Assembly (NCBI RefSeq): GCF_043641665.1
Contig: NC_092190.1
Location: 16,279,548 to 16,343,547 of the forward strand
Length of the DNA: 64,000 bases
Source: Enoplosus armatus
Lineage: Eukaryota; Chordata; Actinopteri; Centrarchiformes; Enoplosidae
Direction of reading: 5' to 3'
Below the pieces are notes generated by a model. It had not been told where the DNA came from, made no database searches, and saw nothing but the letters and a program-made list of their open reading frames with translations. Positions 11,648 through 25,110 of this stretch are shown in pieces. The stretch's first letter is position 1. Each line of letters begins with the position of its first letter. A program made the translations under genes and the position numbers.

Positions 11648-14280
11648 AGCCCCCCACGGTGCAGTAATGAGACATATTGGCTAGACAGAGCTTTGGGAAG
11701 GTCACGCTAAATTGAGGCACTGAGGAAGAAGGGTAGGTGTGACTGTGAGCCTCTAATGACGAATCAGAATGAACCTGCGCTAAATTAGCAGACAAATATC
11801 ATCTTATAATGACCAGGGGAGGAGAAAAGAGTCAAATATGGAGAGGGCATAGGAGGAGATGTGAGGAAGAGGAGTACCTTCAGACAACACAGCAAAAGAT
11901 AACACAATTCAATCTGTCATCAACGCCTCTAGAATCTGTTTTTTCAGACTGGGAGGGTGGGCGATGAAAGAGCCCAAAAATGTTGTTAAGTTATTATCAA
12001 GAAATGTGAACTTGATGACACAAAACATGATGCAGCTGTCAGATGCATTTGAATGAGTGAATCAAAAGTGTGCTCCTGGAGATTAGCGCCTCTGGCCTAC
12101 ATCCTTCACCAACAGCCTGATCGTATCTGCCAAGTCACAAAATACACTGGCAACCTATTTAATTTGCTTTCATACAATGTCCCCTCTTGCAATACAATAT
12201 CATACAATGAACTTCAACTTCTGTTCAGTATAACCTGAATTAGAATTTGTTTGTGTGTACGCAATTAAATTTCCTCAAAAATTAGTTTTGCAAAGCAAAT
12301 TGGTTGTGTACAAACGTATTTGTAGGAGACAGGATTGCTCCTGCACCATTTGGACGTTCACAAGCGTGCTTTCCCGGTATTGGTTTTTTATCTCTTCACC
12401 CATTGAATGATTTATGAAGTAATTCTATGAGTCATACACCACCTCATCCCCGACCTTGGAGGAAACTGGCCAGTTCGGGCGAAGCCAGCCGACAGCCCAT
12501 CTTTTTGTCTTTCTCCTCTTTAATTTCTCATCGGGGGGCAGCAGCAGCAGCCGGGTGCGTTGAAGCACTGCGGTGTTGAACCTCCAGCTGCTCCACTGTA
12601 GGTGCTGCCCACTGACCACAACTAAAATGTGAAACTGTTTGAATCAGGGAGGAGATTTAAATAAGTGCAGTCGGCTTTCCATGTGGTTAAATTATCATTG
12701 CCAAAAGCTTGATCATCTGAAGTTACTTAAAAAGTCTTCTCACTGTCTCTGTTTAACGTGGTTCACCTTCAAAGTTTCCTCACTGTACAACTGGAAGTCC
12801 ATCTGAGGGATTTCTCCCCACACGATGAAATTATTTGCAACTCATCCAGCGTGGCATTAGCAGTCTCCTTACAGCTGCTGAATCAATAGCAGATACCACA
12901 GCTGTCATTCAGCTGCCTGGTGTCTTCCTGATAAATCCATGTGGTCCAGTGTCTTTCAGGGCGGATGTAAAAGTTGTAACAGAACAAGAGGCTCGCTGCA
13001 GTCTCTGTGATTTATGCAAACCAAGCTCCCTCTGGCCCGGCCAAGTGTTCGCCTTTGTTCCTGTAACAAAGAGGTCAGAAGCTGAGGGCAGGTAAAACAA
13101 TTCTGCAGCTTAACAGGCAGCAGCAACGTCTGTCGGTAGAAAACTCTAACAAGAAGTTCCAAAAAACAGATAAGATGTTACAAAAAAATGCTTTTTGGCA
13201 TAAAAACTGTCAAATTTAATGATGTTGAGTCTGTGGTTTGTAATTGTCTGTGATGATTTTTAACTGTGGGGATTGCCTGATGGGAGCATTTTCATCATCA
13301 AAACACACTGTAGTGTTGATGGTATAAACTCTACCTCAAATTATGTAACTGCAGCAGCTGAGCGCAGTACGGTCACTGCAGGTTAATTTCCTCAGTCACA
13401 TTACCTGCTCCACTCTACACCAAGACTGTCCTCACAAGAAAAACGACAACATTTCTCTCTTTTTTTGTATATTTTACAGCAGGATAAACAATATGATCCA
13501 TGTGACTGAGGATATTTAAACCTGCAACAAGCTCAACTGCTGAGAAAAATCTTAAACATAGAGGCTTGACATGTACGGGCTGATAGCTACTTACTTTTGT
13601 GGTGTGTTATTCAACATGTTGTTAGTGATGCATCATGTTTCGGATACAGTAGATGTCCATCTCATCTGTCCTCAGAACCAGCACCATCAGGTACTTTCTT
13701 TGTACAGAGGGTTTGTTTTTATCTCCTGACCTTCACAGGTCCATAGTCGGTTAGTTGCAGCTCTGGAGGAGGAAGCAGAGATTACATTTCCACACAATAA
13801 GAAAACACTGGATTTACAGGATAAAAGCTGCCAGACGGCAGAAGTGGTGGCAGATCAGAAAACAGTCATATGCATTATTTTTGTAATGGCCATTTGTAAT
13901 AGTTTTGGAAGGCACTGACAAAAAGGGTGCCTGGTCAGAAAACACTCACATAAACAATGTGTTCTACCATGAAGTTTGGACAAATTGTTGGAAACACCAT
14001 ATCAGTTGAACCTCAGCGATCATCACATTGACCTGTGGATTTGTACGACAGTAGAAATCCCAAATAGGGCATGAATCTCTGTTGTCTTGAAAACAGTTTA
14101 ATGTGTACAGTGTAGCATTTACATCAATGAGAAGCCATTCATCACCACTGGGAGCTGCATTCTTGGAGCAAAATCAATTGTGAAACAAAAAACAAAGAGA
14201 CAGTCAAAGCCTTTTTGTGTGTGTGTCTGTGTGTGTGTGTGTGTGTGTGTGTTGAGAAGGCAACATAAAGAACCCTCACA
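9461..14280. other. Gene-free stretch
   Basis: No exon was recognised. Contents are the candidate foldback element at 10367-10894, (TG)n at about 11449-11489 and 11613-11646, and (GT)n at 14216-14252. Open frames across the TG repeats are artefacts. Other sequence is unassigned. Confidence 0.5.
10367..10894. mobile_element. Possible foldback/MITE-like element with GCGTTTCCAT ends
   Basis: The left end reads TTTGCGTTTCCATCAACTGG; the right end reads GTTTATGGAAACACG, giving GTGTTTCCAT on the other strand. Internal GCGTTTCCAT (about 10723) and CCGTTTCCAT (about 10827) repeat the theme. Teleost genomes carry many non-autonomous elements with GCGTTTCCAT-type ends. The boundaries and single-element nature are inferred; two nested copies are equally possible. 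Confidence 0.35.
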
Positions 14281-14710
14281 CGATGTACTGCAATAAAAGG
14301 TTTTATAACCTCCTGAGACCCGGAGAAAAAAAGGTTTTGCTTTTTTGATTTTTTTATGATAATTTAAGTATTGTGGTTTAAAGAAACATGTTGCAACAAA
14401 TTTTTTTTCAAAAATATTGTTTATTGATTTTTTATTGACTGTCCCTTGTAGTGGACATCGGGACTTGCTTCATACAGAATGTAATGATGTAATTCTATGA
14501 TACTGAATTCATTTTTGAGTGGATTTCTTTTAAAAATTATTTTCATGTCGTGAACATTAAAGTAAATGAAATTCTGACATTCAAACTCTTCAATCTACCA
14601 AACAGGGTTAGTTAAACATGATGCTAAAACAAAAATATATTTGGCTAAGTGCAAGTAGTTACTGGAATATCCTTACTGGTGCTTCGCACAATAAACATTT
14701 GAACACAAAT

Positions 14711-14730
14711 CTAACCCTAACCCTAACCCT
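14711..14730 (+). repeat. Interstitial telomere-like (CTAACC)n, 20 bp
   Basis: Three and a third copies of the telomeric hexamer complement inside the piggyBac-like element. It is too short to suggest a chromosome end. Confidence 0.8.
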
Positions 14731-14866
14731 CTTCGACAACAGGGTTGAAACTTAAGTGATAAAGAAAGGAGAGGTATAAATTTAATGCACTTTTAGCAGA
14801 TGTATTATTAAATATGTAAATCAACAGGGTCAATAATTTTCCAAGTCAAGTTTTTAACTGATTGTG

Positions 14867-14914
<48 letters not shown>

Positions 14915-14989
14915 TCAACAGTGTGAACAAAAACTGCTCTCATTTCCCTTTCTACACACTGTAATAGCAATAAACTTCAAAACCCTAGC

Positions 14990-15514
14990 TTACACATTGC
15001 TCCTGATCCATAACACACAATGTGTATCATCACCTTTCCCTGGCTTGGGCTCAGGCTCCTCAACAGCTGCAGTATCCTCCTCTGAGCTTTCATCTTCCTC
15101 CTCTCTCTGGCCCTCCTTTACCTCATCTTTAGGCAGCTCTAAATCAGAATCTCCTTCCACAATTCTTAACAAAATCCTCTCTACCTCACTTTGCCCTCTG
15201 CTCCTTGATGTATTACAAATGGAGGTTAGTAAGTCCTGATGTCCTCTACAAAGGACATTGAATAAAAGTTGTGTTATGAAAGGGTTAAAATTACTGTGAC
15301 TTTTTAAAAATCTTACTAAATGGAAGCCAAGACTTTTATTTTTAAGAAACAACTTGATTTTTAGCAACAGAAACATGATATCTGGAAAAAATTGATGATT
15401 TACCTCTCTTGTTGGCATAAAATGTGGAAGTTGAAATTCCTGCCATTTTGAAAAGACAGTGCATGTGCTGTGTTGGCCCCACCCCCACAACTGGGCCATC
15501 AAATGAGAGCCCAT
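14990..15514 (-). pseudogene. Remnant of piggyBac-type transposase N-terminus
   Basis: A 174-codon open frame inside the inverted-repeat element. Its last about 60 residues (SEVERILLRIVEGDSDLELP, then a Glu/Asp run and VEEPEPKPGKGDD) look like the acidic N-terminal region of piggyBac-like transposases. The upstream part of the frame is probably non-coding. No DDD catalytic domain follows, so no active enzyme is expected. Confidence 0.45.
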
Positions 15515-15639
15515 AGTGTCCTCTTAAAAGGGACAGTATGATTCAGATAGATTCTATAAATTATGCTTGACTTAGAGGTCTCAGAGTCATGTCCCCTACA
15601 GAGGACAAAAATGAATTGCCGGGTCTTAGGAGGATATGA

Positions 15640-17249
15640 CATGGCAGTTGACAAATCTCAGGAGGAGCTGAGATTCATATGGCTGTCTGCCAGGAAGGCA
15701 GAAGCAGAAGCAGCGTGAAACTGAGCATCATGGGCTCAAGCGATGCCCATTGGCATTACCTGCTAATCTCTCTGTCATACTACAAGAAACATATAGACCT
15801 TAACAAATCACCATTGAGCTGTGAATGCTCATTCTTATCTAAATAAGAGAAAGAAATCTTCTGACGTATACTCTCATTTGTTTGTTTCAAAACATTTCTT
15901 TGAGTATATTTTTTTTCTAAGCTAATCTGTCTTTATTATGCCTCATTTTAAAATAATGGCACTTATTTCTTGACAAATCCTGAGACGAATCGAACTATAT
16001 TGAAATCAAGAGGAATTGCTGCAGCCCACTGGGTATAAATGTTCCCTCATTTTTGGGGAAAAAAAGACAGTCAGACTGACTATGAGACTATGAGATTGAT
16101 ATTTTTTGCAGCGTGCCCCCTCCTTCCTCTTCTCTAGTTATTATTCTATCCCAGTCCGCCAGGCTCTTACTCTGTGCAGTGGAGTGCCAATTATTATGGT
16201 AATGACTGAAACAGATATCAGATGGGTTTCCCTGGAATAAGCTTTTCATATTTCACACACATCACTCTGTATGTGTGTGTTCATGTCCACACGTGCAGCA
16301 AGGAGCTAGGAGGGTTTCTCTATGTGCAGAATTGAGTTTTTCTCACCTTCGCTGACTGAATTAAACCTTTATAGGATGTGTGGGTGCGGGGGGGGATTCA
16401 TGGCAAACTACGCGGCTCTGCTCAACAAAAACACATTCCTTTGAACACGTTGGACATAAATTTGGGATTATAAAAGCAGCCGGTGTCAGTGCCAGTGACA
16501 GAAATTGAACACGAGAGACAGAGATGTGATGACAGTCCTGTTTCCAAGGTCATTGCTCCGTCTCCCTCCGGTTTCATCTCCTCAGCCTCTCTGATGGCTT
16601 CACGTGTTGCTCACTGTGATCCTCACGGCATCATATAATGTGTTTCATCAAATGTGTTGGAAATGCTCAGGGATGACAGATGAAGTTCAGGTCCACTTTG
16701 GGAACTGGCAGTCACAGCTTGTGGTGTGCACGTCCTGTCCTATATTGAAGAAAGATACAGGATAAAAGATTCAATGAATGGAGCCTGGAGAGCATCACAC
16801 TGGGTTAATGCTTCCAAAACGTAACTGGACTGACAAATAGGTAGGAGACATGTTTCACCTACCTCGTCTTCAACAGGCAACATGAATAAAGACATGGTGT
16901 GCTGTATATAGGCGTCAATGACTACGATGTCAAAAGGATGTCAATTTTGTGCTTTGTAGCGTTAACTTTGGAACCTGATCTTGACTTAGTCGTTTCATTT
17001 GGTCATTTAATTTCATCAGTGACATATTTGTCAAATGTTGTTATATATTTCTATTCTTGATGTCTTCCAAATGTGAGGCTGCAGCTGTTGCCATCTTTTC
17101 TGCGTACAGTTGCCATGGCTGCAGGTGTCATTTTCGTCAATGGCGAAGTTAGTCGAAAAGGTACCATTTATCACAGTGCCCAAGTCACTCTGCCCTGTGG
17201 AAATACAACAGACTATTCAGTAAATCCAGTTGTCATTACAACCGTACTG

Positions 17250-17283
<34 letters not shown>

Positions 17284-19760
17284 TTCTTGCTCACCTTGCA
17301 TTAACGCAGCTATGTGCTTTCAGCTGAACCTGGATTTACTCACTTCTTTACTGCCTAGTTGACCACTGACATTAATCCTGCACTCATTTACAACTGATAC
17401 ATGAAAGTTCCTGTGGACTAAAATAAACATTTATGTTACATCCACGTCCACAGCCCTTGATAATGTTAAATTAATTTCATAGTTTGTCTCAGCTTTGTTT
17501 TGTCACTTCTTGTCTCATTTTTAATGGGAGCATAGACGTATTTAAATGTGTTACTTTTTTGCATCCAAGAACCGGTTGTGTTGCATTAAGCGGGAGATCC
17601 ACTAATATTTAACAGGTATAAAAGTAAGGTTACGGGCCTGAAGGTATTGAGCCCAAGATGCTGCTTAACATACTGTTTTACTTCTTAGGAACTACAGTGT
17701 GTGGTTCCACAGATGCATGTGTCAGTAAATTGCCAGTAAAACAGTACTTAGTTCATTTGAGCGTCTTTCACATAATTAGTCTCATTTTCGTAGTGAAAAA
17801 AAGTTTGTCCATGAATATTTTTCGTCACAGTTGGCAGTTTGCCTGGTGAAGAGGGTCAAAACATTGTCTTTTCCCTGTTCAATAAAGCTTTGGGAGCTTT
17901 ATATGTATTGTTAACCTTGCTCCTTCGGTTTTACATAATAAATAAAGGACAGTGAACACACCGACTCCTACTTCCAAGAAAAATGGATAGGAATGCATTT
18001 TCTGTGACAGACACACTGTATGTGTTGAAAGATGTAGTTACTCAGAAGATAATGATGACAGGCACCGTACAGAGTTACACACTCACACAGTCAAGGTCAT
18101 TTTGATCACTTTCTATGACTCCAAACTGAGCAAAAAGATGAATTCTTTGAATGCAACATGAAAATCTGGGAAAAATCATTTAAAAACTGCTGCTGTATTA
18201 AAACTAATCTGCTTTTCAAGATTTCTCCCTCCTCAGGATGTGAAGTGTTGATCCTCAGATGAAGAGAGGCCCTTTGTTTATTTTCAACAAATCTCAAGGC
18301 TTTGCCTTTGTTTACCCTCAAATCCACAAACTCTTCAAAACCAATGGGAACCCTGCAAGGAGAATACTGCGTGGCCACCAAATGATACCTATTTTTACTA
18401 GAAAGAAGATATAACATAGAGTGATGTTATCCAATAATAATCCCCTGAGTGAATTCAATCTAAGAACAATGTGATTAGAGTTGATATCTGCTGCAACTGT
18501 TGCACCAAAGGCAAAAGTGATGCAGTATTTTCATTATGAGTTCATTAAGCTTCTCTTTTACACTTAGCGTAACAGGCCACTTTACATTCATAATTCATGT
18601 GTCAGTTTTAATAAGCCAAAGCATTTGTTTTCATTCTATTCATATCCAACACACTTCGAAATATGCTTAAAAAAAGAAGCAGCCCTCAGATAATCACAGC
18701 CGTGATGTTCAAAGCACTCCTTCATTTATTTTGTGTTTCACCCCGACATGCTTCACTGGCTTCTACTTGTGTGTTTGTTATTTTATTTGCACATATGAAG
18801 AAGATAAGATACATTGCATTAATATAATACAGGGAACATGAAAGACAAAAATCCCTAAGGGTCTTAATTCTCCAGAGCAAGTGTATTAGAGAGATAAAAA
18901 GATGAAATTGTTTTATAAAAAAGGAAAAATGTGTTTTATTGTCAGTATTTGCAATGACAACATGCAGTATATACACCTTCCATGCACACAGCATAAAAAT
19001 CTTTTTTAATAATATAAAAAAGCATATTGCTGATAAACAAGCCACACAGAACATGCTTTATTCCCACATTTCTCCGAAAGCCTTTGAACATGTCACATTT
19101 AGCTATTTTACAAGTAGATGGACAGAACTGTGAGTAAAGCAACAGTAAAAAGGAGAACAAGAAAAAGTAAGACCATTATTGCAAAAACATCTTACGTGGA
19201 AGCTTTGTTCTTACTAGCAGAAAATATATTTTACATTTAACTCAACAACTCAAGGCTTCCAAACATCAAAAACATGTCACAGTGAATTACAAGCAGACAC
19301 GTATAAAGGGACATTATCTCTGGAAACATTTGAAAGCCAATTTGGTGTACGCAATTTGCACTTTTCTTGCAAAATTCTGCAGGTTTAAAACGCAAGTTCA
19401 CAGGCAATTGCTTCTTTTTCATCATTTGTGATGAAGCCTCAAGGCAAATGCGGTGATTGTGGCTATAAGTGTACGTGAGGAGGAGGGTGATTTGCTGCTC
19501 CATTAGATTACCTTGTAATTCTGTACCAAGAAAACATCATTGAGGTGTTATGGAGGAGGACATAACAAGACCGTTTATATTTTACAGACAGACACATTTC
19601 TGCCAAGAACTAGAGGATTAGCTGCAGTATTATTAACCCAACATAGACACACCACTTGTGTAGTGAGGAAAATAACACAGTATGTTACATCACTATGTAT
19701 GTCTCATTTCAGCATAACACAGGTCAGAGCTCAGGGATGAGCCACATTCCCCTGTGTACA
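15640..19760. other. Gene-free stretch
   Basis: No exon was recognised. It contains (CT)n at 17251-17279 and A/T-rich sequence; short open frames have no family resemblance. The 16180-16250 block (CCAATTATTATGGTAATGAC) is rich in homeodomain-like words and repeat-free, so it could be a conserved non-coding element. Confidence 0.45.
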
Positions 19761-19769
19761 GATAATAAT

Positions 19770-20400
19770 GATCTTTAAACCTGCACTGACTGATTTTTAG
19801 GACACTTGAACAACCTGTAAACACAACACTGACATATCATCACCTATAAAGTTGATATGCTCATTTACACATCAAGCAGACGCAGAGCAACATTATCATT
19901 CATTTGGAGTCGTGTTTCTGGCCGCCCGGTGAATGTAAGTCCAAGATTCACTCTCCTTTTAGCTCAGTTTTTTTCTGTAAACACAGGACTTTCACCCAGG
20001 AGGCCACTGTTCATGTCCCATGTGAAACCAAAAGACAACGTCAATTTATTTTAACTTGCATATGTATGCTAAGTTATGTACGCAAGTTAAGTTACCTTTG
20101 TAAGTCAAGTGAGCAAGTCATAAGTCACATATGCAACTTAACTTACAACTTAACTAACATACTTATTTTAAGCCAACCCATGATTTTTTCCAAAATCAAG
20201 TAGTTTCGCTGCCTAAACCTAACCAAACTGTGACCGTTTCATGACATTAACCACGTGTTTATTATTGTTACCATGACAACAAAGGTCTGGTATAACTGTT
20301 GCTGGTATTCTAATGGTCATATATGTTGTTGTGGGAGTCATTGGCAAACGACCTAGAGTGAACCAAAACAGTACGTTACAAGGTTCGAAAACCAAAACAA
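19770..20400. mobile_element. Composite of probable fish interspersed repeats
   Basis: Segments such as GGAGTCGTGTTTCTGGCCGC, GTAAGTCCAAGATTCACTCT and GCCTAAACCTAACCAAACTG match word combinations I associate with repeated elements of percomorph genomes. An inverted pair AAGTTAAGTT / AACTTAACTT (about 20086-20140) lies in the middle. The class is not determined. Confidence 0.45.
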
Positions 20401-21999
20401 TGAGCTGAAAGATGCCACGATCACCTTGTTTGTCCTGCTCTCTGCAACCCTAAAGTAGGCATGATGTTTGAATAAAGTTTGAGTACTTTTGAGTTTGAGC
20501 ATTTGCAACTGCACCATGTCCCCAACGACAGCTTCTGAAATGTTCTGTTTCAGTTTACACTCACTAATGAAACGTCACATTTGTCACGGTTCATTTGGCC
20601 TCTCTGTTGATGATGAGCACAGGAACAAAGAGTTGGACTGGAGCACTGATATCCTGGGACATCTTGTGCACATGAGGGAGAGGGCTGAATGAATGAAGGT
20701 TTGAATGAACATTCTGGCCTACATCCTGCACTAAACTAAACCTTTTTTCTTTGTCCTGCTGCTCTTTTCGTCACTTTGGCCATCATGTGAGAGACCACAT
20801 GCTTCAAAATAGAGTCCAACGTTCTTGTCCATTCTTTCAGAGTAAAGATATCTTTTCCACAATCTTTTTGCATTATTTTCTGCAGCTCTTTTCTGAAAAT
20901 GCAAAGTTCTATGGGTGAAAATGTACCTTTTTTTACTTTGCTTTCTTTGCCACTCTGACATTTCAGCCCCCTCGTCTTGCAACAAACACGGTATTAATGC
21001 AGCTGGTAATTATCGAACAATTAATTGACATCATGATTTTCATTAGTGTGTGCAGAATAGAACAGCAGTAACGTGGCTGGTAATCACTGCAACATTGAAA
21101 GAAATCTCTGCACAACAAAATGTGAAACTGAGGTCACGTTTTGATGTCAACAGAACAGTTCTCTGCTATGAAACTCTGCATAAACTGCACTGGAAATGCA
21201 TCAATGTCACATCACATCCTCTAACTGTGATTGATTAGGACGAAGAAACCAGCAAAAAAAATACAAATTTCTGCCTACTAGAGTGTCACAATGTGTCTCA
21301 CACTACTCTGACCTAATTTATTATCGTTCCTGAGCCTTGACAAACTAAGATCATGTTCAACAAGCGAATGTCCGTCTCACAAAGGCCACTCCTCACTGCA
21401 ATATGGAAGGGGAGAAATAAGCCGTTCCCTTTATGCAGTCTGCTATCTATCTCATTGTTTTCTCTCTGCCTCTCATGGCATCTCTCACAACAACAATGAC
21501 ACATCCCTTCTCTTTGTTTTCTTGAGGCTGCTGCGTCGATGAGCCACGCTGCCTGTCAGGGACAAAGATGTTTTCACAAAAGGCGGATATGGGAGAAAAA
21601 ATAAACTTCACTTCTTTCATAGAAATAAAATCTTTTTCACCTCCACCTTCTTTTGTGTATTTTTATGCAGTATGCAGTGCACTCTGTCGTTGTGGAGTGT
21701 GGATGTGTGTACAACATGTTCTCTACAATGTCGTTTTTTCTATGATTGAGACTACTTGTGTCAGTGCTGAACTGTGTGTGTGTTTTTGTGTGACTACATA
21801 CTCCACTAGGAATTTAATCTCTTGAATGTTGGAAGTTGATCAGATAATTAATGCAGGCGGCTGTAGAGAAGTTTAACCCTCGATGGCACCTTGTTGCTGT
21901 TTGTGTGTGTGTAGGGGTGTGTAATATTAATGTACACTGTAAGGCAGAATTTAAATCAAATCAATAATTAAGTTATTGTGAGAATAATTAATAAAGGTT

Positions 22000-22160
22000 A
22001 ACCAAACTTATTTTATTTAGGAAGGGACAATGCACATTAATTATCGTGAGCGCTTCAGTCCTGTAAATGTGCCAGATTTAACAATACAGGCTGGTTTTCA
22101 TCTGCAGTCCCTGGCAGATTGATGGCATATAAAACAAATTGAAAGAAAACATACAAAAGC
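22000..22160 (-). mobile_element. LINE 3' end fragment, reverse orientation
   Basis: Read on the minus strand: CAGGGACTGCAGATGAAAAC, then CTGGCACATTTACAGG, AATGTGCATTGTCCCTTCCT and AAATAAAATAAG. This is the same 3' layout as the copy at 61075-61290 and is typical of fish L2/Rex-type LINEs. The body of the element is missing. Confidence 0.5.
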
Positions 22161-25110
22161 ACATAAGCACAGACAAAAGCACATATGTATTACATTATAT
22201 TAAGTAATAAAAACACCTCACACAAATCAGACAGGTTTATCTGCTATCTACAAACAAAGACACACACTAATATAATAATATAGATCTATATGTTGTAGCT
22301 ATGGATGCAAAAAAAAAAAAAGTATCATAATTTCTTTTTACAAAATAACCCATTGAATGGAAGTCTAGAAGGTGCCGTGGTCGCAGATATTTTTTTAATC
22401 CCACAAAATATTTTTTTTCCTTTTTTCTTTTTATAACACAAGATTATTATCTCTTTTATCAAGAAAACAAATAGATGCATGCACAGATCTGATCTCATAT
22501 GATAACGTCAGAGCCAGAAAATCCCATTATTTATTGGTACATCAGAGGAAACGTTAAAGAAAGTTTGTTTCTGTTAGAAATAAACATTCAAATCAGTCTA
22601 GCTGAGCCGAGTTACCAGAGGAATGCATTTCAGGGATCCTGCAGATGATTCACTTTATGGATACCCCAGTGTTTCCCACAGGGCTTTGTGAGACTGTGGC
22701 GGGTGGTTAATTATCAATGATAACTTCTACAGTGAAGTTATCTGTTTGCTGTTGTACATTGAAAATGATACAATTGTGTTTGGACTAGTGGATAACTGCA
22801 GTGGATACTGTAACCGTTACTAACCTCAAACACTGCTGTGTCCTCAAGATGCAGCCAGGAATGTTCCAGTGCTACAACACTGGAAGAAATTGGAGGTATA
22901 TAACATGTAAAAGACAACAGCCACAGAAAAGACCAACATTGTCCATGTGTGGAATGGTGCTGGTAATTTGATCACAAAAAACTAAATTTGTCTATAAAGC
23001 AGGATCTGAAGAAGAACACTTTACCATTTGATGCAGTTCATAGTATGCAAACCAGACCAGAATTAATAATTGGCTTAAAAATGTCAAATAAGGTTTTGGT
23101 TGTCTATATTTTGAAATTTCAAAATCAAACCTTATAAAAAACCTTCTCTCACTTAATTCATATTTTTTCATATTCAATATATTTGTTTCTTTTTGCCTCA
23201 GCCGCTGTTATTTTGCACACTCACATCTTCATTCCTACCTGTTGGGTCTTGCTACGCTGACATTGTCACATTTAAACCTCCCATCTGTTCTATTCTTACT
23301 AATTTCTTTATTTTTTGCTGAATCCTGTTAACGTTTCCTGCTGCAATGACCCAATTTCTCCACAGAGATCAGTACATTTTCATTTAATCTTTGATGTGCT
23401 TGCATATATCCTGCTATATTCATTCCTTTGCACGACTGTGACAGTGTGTGTTTTGTGAATTTGTGGGATGCGAAATGTCTTCCGACAACCCCGAACCGCG
23501 TCTTGCATTGGGAGGCTGAGTTGCCCCGGTTTCATAACCAAGTAATGACAAACTCACCAGAGCGCCTGCGATGCATGACTCATAAAGATATGATTTTTGA
23601 AATGCTAATGAGGTGAAGATTATACAGAGTGGAAGAGCAAGACAGAGCGCGAAAGAGTGAGATAGAGACAGTAAGACAGAGGGAGAGATTCTTCGTATCT
23701 CGCCGGGTCTTTTGCCCGAGCTGACATATTCATGGTTTTCCCACTGAATGTATAAGATAGTTTTTAAATAATCTCTCTTTACTGGCTTTAGTATTTCATG
23801 ACTTTGCGATGAGTCAGAGAGGGAAAGAGAGAAAGAGAGAGTCCAAGTTTAGGTGGCAAAGCCTGCAGCACTGTGAGAATGCATCTTCTTACTTTTTTCT
23901 CCATTTCTCTCTCTCTCTTGATCATGCGTGTGTTCATCCCCGGTGCAGTGAAACAGGGCTAAACAAGGTTAAAGAGAAGGTCAAACACACATGAACACAG
24001 TTAATCTTCCTCCTGTCATCCCCAGCCACATCCGCCAGGAGACACTCAATTATCTTTGTTTGTAGAATATACTGTATCTTCCGCATCACTGGTTGACATC
24101 CACTGGCATGTGGACAGAGGAGGTTTTACCTTAAAATGCTTTACAGGGGTAAAATTAGGGTGATGCTATCTGACCCTGTGTACTTGTGGAAAACAAGGAT
24201 TTATTTTAGTGTGTGCTATCATTCCACACAGTATCTCACTCATCTGTTCCCCATTCTTCATCCCACTGTGCCTCTATTTCTTCTCCCATCTTACATCTCC
24301 TGTTTGTGTTTCCTGCTCCCACTCTCATATAATTTCTCTCCTCTTCTCTCTTATCATCCTCCTGCCATCTATCCCCCTTCTCCTCCTTCCCAATACACCT
24401 CCATCTTCTTTGCCTTCTTTACCTCTGTTTCTTCATTTTACCACATCTCCTCCCTCCCTTCTTCTCATCCTTTTTTCTCTCCATACCACTCTGCTTCTGT
24501 CTATCCCATCTTCCGGCATGTTGAGCAAGTGAAGGTCATTTTAGTGTTAGAGACTGGGGGAGGGGATGATGCTGCTGTGTGCAACTGCTGCTCTGGATAA
24601 CTGCAGCAGGACTGATGGATGGATGATAAGAGCGGGAACGTGAAAGCAGAGAAACAGAAAAGACAGAGAGAGTGAGAGAGACAGAATTTCCCGAGACCTT
24701 CGTTTACATCCCGATGAGGACACACTGTGCTAGTGTGTGCATATGCTGCCCACGTAAAACTGTGCCTTTACGTGTGCACCACTGCGTGCTGCTGCCATTT
24801 GTTTTCATTAGTGGTCCATCATGATGGCCACCCTTTCAAATTACGTCAGTGTCAATGATAGCGTCATTATTTGCATTTTCCAGTCAATGAGAAAAGTCGT
24901 GTCCTTTTAACCCCAAGCTGACCACTGGCTAACCGCTCCCCTGAACAGAGATCATGGCTTAGCAATTTTTCCACATGCATGTGTATTTTCTTTTAGCCAT
25001 TCCAAAAACAAAAACCAAGAGTAAAAGTGTAAGGAATGGATATGGTGTGTTTGTCTGATCTAAGCTGCAAGCGCTAGCTTATTACTAACAGCAGTAACTG
25101 TAACGTAATG

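Larger units (their letters stand above)
14309..15633 (-). mobile_element. Decayed piggyBac-like DNA transposon, internally deleted
   Basis: The two ends are inverted repeats: CCTCCTGAGACCCGG (14309-14323) and, on the other strand, CCTCCTAAGACCCGG (15619-15633), 14 of 15 identical. Sub-terminal segments also pair (GTCCCTTGTAGTGGACATCG near 14441 against GTCCCCTACAGAGGACAAAA near 15591). Flanks are ATAA and ATAT, compatible with an eroded TTAA target. From the right end an open frame (15514 to 14990, minus) encodes a very acidic segment, EGDSDLELPKDEVKEGQREE and beyond, as in piggyBac transposase N-termini. The catalytic part is absent. A (GT)22 run and a short telomere-like (CTAACC)3 lie inside. 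Confidence 0.6.

Noticed and set aside
14711..14730. Telomere repeat suggesting a chromosome end or fusion point
   Set aside because: Only about three hexamers, inside a transposon remnant; too short for a telomere or fusion scar.
14862..15239. Plus-strand open frame of 125 codons with Ser-rich tail
   Set aside because: Begins in (GT)n and is otherwise antisense to the acidic transposase-like frame.
24136..24600. 154-codon plus-strand open frame
   Set aside because: Composition follows the pyrimidine-rich tract; no homology or initiation context of note.
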